This document shows positions 1 through 8,257 of a DNA stretch of 9,270 nt, one piece after another (within the stretch, counting starts at the first letter, position 1; each line of letters starts with the position of its first letter). The stretch comes from Dokdonella_A sp014338185 (lineage in GTDB: Bacteria; Pseudomonadota; Gammaproteobacteria; Xanthomonadales; Rhodanobacteraceae), in assembly GCA_030263295.1 (NCBI GenBank), contig SZOS01000074.1, positions 1 to 9,270 on the forward strand, read 5' to 3'. Both the position numbers and the translations under genes were made by a program. The notes beneath the pieces are model-generated. The model saw only the letters and a list, made by a program, of their open reading frames with translations. It was not told the origin of the DNA and made no database searches.

Positions 1-46
1 TAACTACTATTCTGTTTCAAAGTGAAGCCCAATCCCGCAGCCTAAC
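1..46 (-). other. possible end of integron cassette array (first cassette fragment)
   Basis: If the GTTAGGC core at 40-46 (minus strand) is the attI crossover point, then 1-45 is the beginning of the first cassette read leftwards, starting TTAGGC as inserted cassettes do. The stretch is visibly richer in A/T than the chromosomal genes to the right, which fits foreign cassette DNA. Only 46 bases are present and no reading frame can be judged. Alternatively this is simply the 3' flank of an unrelated upstream gene. Confidence 0.3.
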
Positions 47-55
47 GGGGCTTTT
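25..55 (+). terminator. hairpin followed by TTTT, terminator-like
   Basis: AAGCCC at 25-30 can pair with GGGCTT at 48-53. Alternatively, an inner stem CCCG (34-37) pairs with CGGG (46-49). A T-run lies at 52-55. This is the shape of a weak Rho-independent terminator for a plus-strand transcript entering from the left. The same bases contain the putative attI core in the loop, so the hairpin may instead belong to the recombination site. Neither reading is certain. Confidence 0.3.
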
Positions 56-133
56 CGGGACTCGGCGATGGCAAATGTCTTACACGAAACAACAGCTTGC
101 GGCGATTACGCCGCCTAATCCTACAGCCTAATC
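40..133 (-). other. attI: putative attI recombination site upstream of intI
   Basis: On the minus strand, 46-40 reads GTTAGGC, a perfect match to the integron core-site consensus GTTRRRY. Two more copies of the repeat (GCCTAAT on the plus strand) lie at 113-119 and 126-132, 13 bp apart and in the same orientation. CAGCCTAA is shared exactly by 38-45 and 124-131. Known attI sites have a crossover core plus extra integrase-binding direct repeats and sit just upstream of intI, pointing away from it. That is the geometry here. No matching RYYYAAC partner with spacing typical of an attC is visible, so attI fits better than attC. Function is inferred. Confidence 0.45.
99..114. repeat. perfect 6-bp inverted repeat in the intI upstream region
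   Basis: GCGGCG (99-104) and CGCCGC (109-114) flank the loop ATTA. The hairpin abuts the first of the two GCCTAAT direct repeats. It may be part of the attI architecture or an operator for intI. No function can be shown. Confidence 0.4.
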
Positions 134-151
134 TCGTCGCCTTTCCCCAGC

Positions 152-156
152 AGGAG
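152..156 (+). promoter_or_regulatory. Shine-Dalgarno of intI
   Basis: AGGAG lies 8 nt before the ATG at 165. This fixes the original intI start in a frame different from the one that carries the rest of the integrase. It therefore shows that the downstream open frame does not have its true N-terminus and that a frameshift separates the two parts. Confidence 0.7.
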
Positions 157-164
157 CGGCGACC

Positions 165-1137
165 ATGGAATCCTCCCACTCGAATGGCGCTGCGGCAAGG
201 TTTCCTGCGGGAGCGGGGCGGCCACGGTTGCTCGATGAGCTGCGGGCGCGCGTACGCCGGCTGGGCTTGTCGCTGCGCACCGAGGAGGCGTATGCCGGTT
301 GGGTGCGGCGCTTCGGGGGGCCGTGAGGTGGAGGCCTTCTTGTCTGGCTTGGCGACGCAGGGACGTGTGGCGGCGTCGACGCAGAATCAGGCACTGGCGG
401 CGCTGCTGTTCCTGTACCGCGAGGTGTTGGCGCAGGAACTGCCGTGGATGGACGGCATACGGCGGGCAAAGAAGCCGCAACGCCTGCCGACTGTGTTGAC
501 GCGCGAAGAAGTGGCGATGCTGCTGGAGCAGATGAGCGGCGTGACGTGGTTGATGGCGGCATTGCTGTATGGCTCAGGGCTTCGCTTGATGGAGTGCCTG
601 CGCCTGCGGGTGCAGGACGTGGATTTTGCGCGACGCGAAATTACGGTGCGCCAAGGCAAGGGCGGCAAGGATCGGCGCACGATGCTGCCGGTGATGGTGG
701 TGGAGGCGTTGCAGGGGCAACTGGCCGAGGCGCGTCGTTTGCACGATCGCGACATTGCGGCCGGCTTCGGCGCAGTGTGGTTGCCGCATGCGCTCGATCG
801 CAAGTATGGGAATGCCGCGCGAGAGTGGGCGTGGCAGTACGTGTTTCCGGCCCGCGTGCGCAGCGTCGATCCGCGCAGCGGTGTGGAACGTCGGCATCAT
901 CTGGACGAGTCGGTACTGCAGCGCGCCGTGAAGAACGCGGTGCGCCGTGCCGGCATCACCAAACCGGCAACCTGCCACACGCTGCGACATTCGTTTGCGA
1001 CCCACCTGATCGAAGCGGGATCGGATATCCGCACTGTGCAGGAACTGCTCGGGCATGCGGATGTGAAGACGACGCAGGTCTATACGCACGTGCTCAACCG
1101 CGGCGGCAACGGGGTGCTGAGTCCGCTGGATCGGTGA
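165..1137 (+). pseudogene. intI: integron integrase IntI, frameshifted by an internal deletion
   Basis: This is a tyrosine recombinase of the integron class, which recombines attI and attC sites. The ATG at 165 follows an AGGAG. The first frame encodes about 50 residues of the core-binding domain, ending in the usual segment EEAYAGWVRRF, and then runs into TGA at 324-326. The rest (GGREVEAFLSGLA onward, from 316) continues in another frame to 1137. Integrases such as IntI1 have about 12 residues (an RFHG..HP stretch) between these two parts. Here one base remains, so roughly 35 nt are missing. The downstream part is otherwise intact: catalytic Arg (codon 583), H-T-L-R-H (976-990), His (1054) and Tyr (1081). 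It also has the integron-specific insert (790-852, containing NAAREWAWQYVFPA) that separates IntI from XerC/D. Repaired length would be about 335 aa, normal for the family. Base composition is visibly less GC-rich than mutS. The integrase is probably inactive unless the missing segment is dispensable and the frame is corrected. Confidence 0.88.
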
Positions 1138-1141
1138 GGGT

Positions 1142-1182
1142 TGCGGCAGGCAAGGACAGCGGGCGAGCGCTGTCCTGCCGCA
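1142..1182 (+). terminator. stem-loop just after intI
   Basis: GGACAGCG (1154-1161) is exactly complementary to CGCTGTCC (1168-1175) around a 6-nt loop. Pairing can extend outwards, TGCGGCA (1142-1148) with TGCCGCA (1176-1182), leaving a small bulge on the left. It begins 5 nt after the intI stop. There is no T-tract, so it is either a Rho-dependent or processing structure or a relic. It could insulate mutS from intI transcription. Confidence 0.4.
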
Positions 1183-1213
1183 GTCGTGCGCCGGCCGCGC
1201 GCGGCGCAGCCGC

Positions 1214-1219
1214 TACACT
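1214..1219 (+). promoter_or_regulatory. candidate -10 element for mutS
   Basis: TACACT in the intergenic region lies about 74 nt before the chosen mutS start. No recognisable -35 hexamer stands 16-18 nt upstream, so this rests on the -10 match alone. Confidence 0.3.
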
Positions 1220-1292
1220 TGGGCCACACCGAAGGCGCGCCAAGGCGGTCGGAAGGCAACGGAACGTGACCCAGCGTAGTCCAGCGAAATCA

Positions 1293-3926
<2,634 letters not shown>

Positions 3927-3944
3927 GCTGCCCGGCGCTCCCGA

Positions 3945-3973
3945 CACGCACGCGCATGCGGGCGCGCGGCGTG
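3945..3973. terminator. hairpin between convergent mutS and hslR
   Basis: CACGC-A-CGCGC (3945-3955) can pair with GCGCGGCGTG (3964-3973), giving a 10-bp stem with one bulged A and an 8-nt loop. It sits in the 67-bp gap between two convergent stops and could serve either strand. No T-tract flanks it, so the terminator call is tentative. Confidence 0.3.
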
Positions 3974-3993
3974 ATGGCGCGCGGGCCGCGGCC

Positions 3994-4404
3994 TCACACC
4001 ATGTCGAGGTCGCCCAGCGCACGGATCAGGCGCCGCGCACGCTTGTCGGGACGCCGCGCCGGCGCCGCCGGTCCCTGCATGCGGCGCAGTTCGGCCGCGG
4101 CGGTGCGCGCAGCGAGGCTCGCGGGCGTTTCGCGGTACAGCTGCTGCGCGATGCCGGCCGGGCCGCGCTGCGCGCACAGTCCGGCCAGTTCGACCTCGAA
4201 GCGCTCCTCACCACGCGCGATGCGCAGCACATCGCCCACGTGCACCGTGCGCGCGGGCTTGCCCGCCGCGCCGTTGACCTCGACCTTGCCGCCTTCGATC
4301 GCCTGCTTGGCCAGCGCACGCGTCTTGAAGAAGCGCGCTGCCCACAGCCACACGTCCAGGCGCTGGCCCGCGATGGCCGGCGGTGGCGGTGTGCGCGCAT
4401 TCAT
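3994..4404 (-). CDS. hslR: Hsp15-type S4-domain RNA-binding protein
   Basis: Hsp15 binds 50S subunits carrying a stranded peptidyl-tRNA and helps free them after heat stress. It is cytoplasmic. The 136-aa product is close to E. coli Hsp15 (133 aa). The S4 domain occupies about residues 14-65 and opens with RLDVWLWAARFFKTRALAKQ, with the IEGGKVEVNG turn, much as in the E. coli protein. The middle segment (RGPAGIAQQLYRETPAS) and the basic tail (RRPDKRARR at about 117-125) also match the family. The start is the ATG at 4402-4404, since this gives the family length. The frame stays open upstream but without family-like sequence. It is monocistronic, with its own candidate promoter about 115 bp upstream. 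It is convergent with mutS and divergent from rhlE. Confidence 0.92.
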   Translation of the reverse strand: MNARTPPPPAIAGQRLDVWLWAARFFKTRALAKQAIEGGKVEVNGAAGKPARTVHVGDVLRIARGEERFEVELAGLCAQRGPAGIAQQLYRETPASLAARTAAAELRRMQGPAAPARRPDKRARRLIRALGDLDMV

Positions 4405-4518
4405 CGCGATGACCCGCTGTCGGGCCGGCGCGGCGTGCCGATGCTCCGGGGCGCGAGGGGCCGCGACCGCAGCCGGCCGGGCCCGCCATGGGCAGTGTGT
4501 GGATCGCGCATCGGCGTG

Positions 4519-4545
4519 ATTGTAGCCTGCGCACACGATCGTCAA
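4519..4545 (-). promoter_or_regulatory. candidate sigma-70 promoter for hslR
   Basis: Read on the minus strand, TTGACG (4545-4540) is separated by 15 nt from TACAAT (4524-4519). Both hexamers match sigma-70 elements well, but the spacer is short (17 is optimal). It would give an hslR leader of about 105-110 nt. A heat-shock-type promoter was not evident. Confidence 0.5.
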
Positions 4546-4615
4546 CGCGGCGGCAAACCTCCCCGCGGCTGAACGCATGCGCTGCCGATTTGGCGCAGCC
4601 ACGCGGCCATTGGCG

Positions 4616-4621
4616 TACAAT
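4616..4621 (+). promoter_or_regulatory. candidate -10 element for rhlE
   Basis: TACAAT matches five of six bases of TATAAT. The nearest -35-like hexamer, TTGGCG at 4590-4595, is 20 nt upstream, which is too far to be strong. If used, transcription starts near 4628, about 258 nt before the helicase start codon. Confidence 0.4.
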
Positions 4622-4885
4622 GCGCGGCGTTTGTTGCGCCGCTGCGCGATCTTCCCTTGCGGAAATCCCGGTGTACACGCGTCATTGGCACGCGCGTCGC
4701 CTTCCGCACCGCTCGACTTGACGTCGCCGCAAATCGCGGACCCGCCGCCACCGGGCACGGGCCGCTCCCTCGAGTTCGCCCGCCGCGCGGTTGCAGGGAA
4801 CGCCGCGGACGAAGCCGGTCCCATGCCGGACGTTCATCGCTGCGCACGTGCGCCACCGGCGCGCGGCCGCGGCACAGGAGTCGTC

Positions 4886-6202
<1,317 letters not shown>

Positions 6203-6213
6203 TCCGGCGCCGC

Positions 6214-6244
6214 GTCGGCGACACCCGGCCACCGGTGTCGCCAC
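6214..6244 (+). terminator. stem-loop downstream of rhlE
   Basis: GGCGACACC (6217-6225) pairs perfectly with GGTGTCGCC (6234-6242) across an 8-nt loop. GT (6214-6215) and AC (6243-6244) can extend the stem past one bulged base. It starts 12 nt after the rhlE stop. There is no T-run behind it, so intrinsic termination would be inefficient, but position and strength suggest 3'-end formation or protection. Confidence 0.5.
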
Positions 6245-6307
6245 ATGCATGCCCCCGAGCGGTGTCTGCCGCATCGGGGCCGCGCGCATGCCGCGTGTGG
6301 CCGCGTC

Positions 6308-6321
6308 CTGATCCAGGTCAA
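6308..6321 (+). promoter_or_regulatory. candidate Anr/FNR-family binding site
   Basis: CTGATCCAGGTCAA differs from the Anr-type consensus TTGAT-N4-GTCAA at one base, and from FNR TTGAT-N4-ATCAA at two. It lies upstream of two cytochrome c genes, a class often induced at low oxygen. Relative to a start predicted from the -10 at 6354-6359, the centre falls near -51, not the classical -41.5. Either the true start differs or the match is chance. Confidence 0.35.
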
Positions 6322-6353
6322 GTTTGCAGTGGTAGAGCGCGCGGCTTGCTGGC

Positions 6354-6359
6354 TATACT
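6354..6359 (+). promoter_or_regulatory. candidate -10 element for the cytochrome operon
   Basis: TATACT matches five of six bases of TATAAT and lies 42 nt before the first cytochrome start. No -35 hexamer is seen 16-18 nt upstream (GGTAGA there), which would fit an activator-dependent promoter. Confidence 0.5.
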
Positions 6360-6401
6360 TGCGCGACGAGCTTTCCCCATCCATCGCTGCGGGACGATCC
6401 G

Positions 6402-6722
6402 ATGATTCGAGCGACTTGCCTTGTGCTGCTCCTGACCCTGGCTTCCACCACCGCGCTGGCCGCGGACAAGGGCGACGCCGCTGCCGGCAAGACCAAGGCC
6501 TACACCTGCTCGGGGTGCCACGGCATCGAAGGCTGGAAGAATCCGTACCCGAACTACCACGTGCCGCGCATCGGCGGGCAGAACTACGAGTACCTCGTCA
6601 ACGCGCTCACCGAATACCGCAAGGGCGAGCGTTCGCACCCGACCATGCGCGCCCAGGCCGAGAGCATGTCCGACCAGGACATCCGCGACATCGCCACCTT
6701 CCTCGCCGCCATCACGCCGTAA
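6402..6722 (+). CDS. periplasmic monohaem c-type cytochrome (class I)
   Basis: This is an electron carrier of the periplasm. The 106-aa precursor begins with a Sec signal peptide (charged MIR, hydrophobic core at about 6-14, cleavage probably after ALA at residue 20). The mature part has one haem-binding CSGCH (C36, C39, axial H40). The likely distal ligand is M82 in HPTM, with M89 an alternative. It resembles one half of cytochrome c4 or the c553-like family, with the conserved block YPNYHVPRIGGQNYEYLV. The start is the ATG at 6402 behind a weak GGGA. It is followed after 25 nt by a second, related cytochrome, suggesting one transcript. The redox partner (an oxidase, a reductase or a dehydrogenase) is not encoded nearby and cannot be named. 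Confidence 0.92.
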   Translation: MIRATCLVLLLTLASTTALAADKGDAAAGKTKAYTCSGCHGIEGWKNPYPNYHVPRIGGQNYEYLVNALTEYRKGERSHPTMRAQAESMSDQDIRDIATFLAAITP

Positions 6723-6747
6723 GCCACCCATCCAGGACACCCATCCC

Positions 6748-7098
6748 ATGACGCGCATCCTTGCATCGCTTGCGGTTTCGTTGCTGGCCGTGGTCGCCGT
6801 CCCGGCGCTGGCCAAGGGAGATCTGGACGCCGGCAAGGCCAAGGCGCTGGCCTGCCAGGCCTGCCACGGCACCGACGGCAACGCCGGCGTCGATCCGCAG
6901 TACCCGCGCCTGGCCGGCCAGTACCGCGACTACCTCGTGCGCGCGCTGCACGAGTACCGTTCGGGCACGCGCACCAACCCGATCATGGCCGGCTTTGCCG
7001 CACCGTTGACCGACCAGGAAATCGAGGACCTGGCCGCCTACTTCTCCTCGCTGCCGGGCCAGCTGTCGACGCTGCACGGCCACATGCAGGGGCAGTGA
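6748..7098 (+). CDS. second periplasmic monohaem c-type cytochrome (c4/c553-like)
   Basis: The 116-aa precursor has a clear signal peptide (MTRILASLAVSLLAVVAVPALA, in two parts: basic start and long hydrophobic run) with cleavage after A22. One haem motif, CQACH (C36, C39, H40), is followed by GTDGNAG. The probable axial Met is M80 in NPIMAGFAAPL. YPRLAGQYRDYLVRAL closely parallels the same region in the upstream cytochrome and in cytochrome c4 domains. The two genes therefore look like separated counterparts of the two halves of a dihaem c4. AGGA (6734-6737) precedes the ATG by 10 nt. A perfect stem-loop begins directly after the stop codon. Like its neighbour it is exported, but its partner enzyme is unknown. 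Confidence 0.92.
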   Translation: MTRILASLAVSLLAVVAVPALAKGDLDAGKAKALACQACHGTDGNAGVDPQYPRLAGQYRDYLVRALHEYRSGTRTNPIMAGFAAPLTDQEIEDLAAYFSSLPGQLSTLHGHMQGQ

Positions 7099-7116
7099 GC
7101 GCGCCTGCAGGCGCGC
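7099..7116. repeat. 18-bp perfect palindrome between cytochrome and phhB
   Basis: GCGCGCCTGCAGGCGCGC is self-complementary over all 18 bases and starts on the base after the cytochrome stop. As RNA it forms a 7-bp all-GC stem with a UGCA loop, ending 8 nt before the phhB ATG at 7125. It could end or stabilise the cytochrome message and lower phhB translation. No T-tract is present. Confidence 0.5.
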
Positions 7117-7124
7117 CGGGCGAC

Positions 7125-7475
7125 ATGGGCACGACCACGCTGGCGGACTTGCGCTCGGCGCATTGCGTGCCGCGCCGCGGCGCCGCCGACGGCATCGACG
7201 CGGTCGGCGCACGCCAGTGGCTCGCGCTGCTGGACGGCTGGGAGATCGACGCGCGCAGCGGCGGCATCCACAAGGAATTCGCGTTCCGCGACTACTTCCA
7301 CACGATCGCGTTCGTCAACGCGGTGGCCTCGATCGCCCACCGCGAGGATCACCATCCGGAACTCACGGTGACCTACAACCGCGTGAGCGTGCACTACTCC
7401 ACCCACGACGTGGGCGGGCTGTCGCTCAACGACTTCGTCTGCGCCGCCAGGGTCGACGACCTCTTGGCCGGCTGA
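7125..7475 (+). CDS. phhB: pterin-4a-carbinolamine dehydratase
   Basis: The enzyme dehydrates 4a-hydroxytetrahydrobiopterin-type carbinolamines to the quinonoid dihydropterin, recycling the cofactor of phenylalanine hydroxylase; it is cytoplasmic. The 116-aa product has the family signature: EDHHPEL (H76, H77), YNRVSVHYSTHDVGGL (H94) and ND at 102-103. These three histidines have the same spacing as the active-site histidines of mammalian PCD/DCoH. An N-terminal ...AHCVPRRG... stretch resembles Xanthomonas-type homologues as I recall them. I chose the ATG at 7125. A GTG at 7095 overlaps the cytochrome stop and would add 10 residues, but its Shine-Dalgarno is too close and the added residues fall across the palindrome. 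No phenylalanine hydroxylase (phhA) is adjacent in the window. It converges with the HAD hydrolase gene, with 61 bp between. Confidence 0.92.
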   Translation: MGTTTLADLRSAHCVPRRGAADGIDAVGARQWLALLDGWEIDARSGGIHKEFAFRDYFHTIAFVNAVASIAHREDHHPELTVTYNRVSVHYSTHDVGGLSLNDFVCAARVDDLLAG

Positions 7476-7536
7476 CACGTCCGCGGCCTCGCCCACCGCG
7501 CCCAACCACCGTCCCGCACGCCCCCGTCCAACCGCA

Positions 7537-8247
7537 TCACGCACCCTGCGCGCAGCGCGCCAGCGCCGCCGGGATCGCCGCGGGCGCAGCCACCTCGATC
7601 ACACGCGCGTGGCCACGCTCCACGCCATGTTCGAGCTCGTGCTCCCAGGTCACGTGGTAGGGCATGTGGATGCCCCAGCCGCCCAGTTCGATCACCGGCT
7701 CGATGTCCGAGCGCAGCGAGTTGCCGACCATCGCGAAGCGCGCCGGCGCGACCGCGCACTCGGCCAGCACGCGCGCGTAGCGGCGCGAGTCCTTCTCCGA
7801 CACGATCTCGATGCGCTGGAACAGGTCAGACAGGCCGCTGCAGGCGACCTTGCGCTCCTGGTGGAACAGGTCGCCCTTGGTGATGAGCACGATCGGCCAG
7901 CGCGCCGCCACCGCCTCCACCGCCGCGCGCATGCCCGGCAACAGTTCCACCGGATGTTCGAGCACGGCCTTGCCCAGCGCAATGATGCGGTGGATGTCGT
8001 CGGCGCCGATCCTGCCGTGGCTGAGCTCGATCGCGGCCTCGACCATCGACAAGGCCATGCTCTTGGCGCCGTAGCCGAACAGCGCGAGGTTGCGCCGCTC
8101 GGCCTCGTGCAGGCGCGTGCGCACGAGCGCATCGCGCACGTCCACGTAGCGCGCCACGATGCGCTCGAACTCGACACCCGCGTGCTGGTAGTAGCCCTCG
8201 CTGTGCCACAGCGTGTCGTCGCCGTCGAAGCCGACCAGGTCGATCAT
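7537..8247 (-). CDS. HAD-superfamily hydrolase (substrate unknown)
   Basis: This is a cytoplasmic phosphatase-like protein of 236 aa. Motif I is FDGDDTLW with nucleophile D8 and acid/base D10. Motif II is LITKGD (T123). Motif III Lys is probably K152 in VSEKD. Motif IV is MVGNSLRSDIEP (G175-N176, D181). An alpha-helical cap of about residues 15-95 follows motif I, placing it with the C1-cap (phosphoglycolate phosphatase/YjjG-like) HADs. The tail after IHMPYHVTWEHE is family-specific and I cannot tie it to a substrate. The ATG at 8247 begins directly with the MIDLVGFDGDD motif, so the start is secure although its Shine-Dalgarno is weak. It lies 10 nt after the rluC stop on the same strand and is almost certainly cotranscribed with it. 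Confidence 0.9.
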   Translation of the reverse strand: MIDLVGFDGDDTLWHSEGYYQHAGVEFERIVARYVDVRDALVRTRLHEAERRNLALFGYGAKSMALSMVEAAIELSHGRIGADDIHRIIALGKAVLEHPVELLPGMRAAVEAVAARWPIVLITKGDLFHQERKVACSGLSDLFQRIEIVSEKDSRRYARVLAECAVAPARFAMVGNSLRSDIEPVIELGGWGIHMPYHVTWEHELEHGVERGHARVIEVAAPAAIPAALARCAQGA

Positions 8248-8257
8248 GCGGCGGGGC

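Larger units (their letters stand above)
4405..4885. other. 481-bp divergent intergenic region between hslR and rhlE
   Basis: No credible gene is seen here. Frames are open because of the high GC content, but their translations are Arg/Pro/Ala-rich and unlike proteins. The region holds a sigma-70-like promoter for hslR (4519-4545, minus strand), a -10-like TACAAT facing rhlE (4616-4621) and a small hairpin just after it (GCGGCG 4624-4629 with CGCCGC 4637-4642). About 260 bases of apparent rhlE leader follow. I do not recognise a known riboswitch or the SRP, 6S or tmRNA sequences. Confidence 0.5.

Noticed and set aside
1..12. TACTA at 5-9 as half of a Xanthomonas-type LexA site (TTAG-N6-TACTA)
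   Set aside because: The other half would fall off the window and the position is far from a plausible intI promoter; it cannot be judged.
40..119. Region read as a complete attC site
   Set aside because: The three core-like repeats are all in the same orientation; an attC needs an RYYYAAC and a GTTRRRY as inverted ends with matching inner boxes, which I do not see.
97..315. N-terminal part of the long plus-strand frame that runs into intI
   Set aside because: Before about 316 this frame does not encode integrase-like residues, while the frame starting at 165 does. The long frame is an accidental fusion caused by the deletion.
315..326. Programmed frameshift at the six-G run restoring IntI
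   Set aside because: A shift alone would still leave about 12 conserved residues missing, so deletion is the simpler explanation.
444..1292. Upstream extension of the mutS reading frame
   Set aside because: It overlaps the real intI coding sequence in another frame and resembles no MutS N-terminus; known MutS proteins begin close to the ...HTPLMRQYF segment.
4577..4885. In-frame upstream extension of rhlE
   Set aside because: RhlE proteins begin at MSFE..LGL, the ATG at 4886 has AGGAG, and the extension is Arg/Pro/Ala-rich without features.
7476..7536. Terminator between convergent phhB and the HAD gene
   Set aside because: No stem of useful length or T/A tract could be found in the 61-bp gap.
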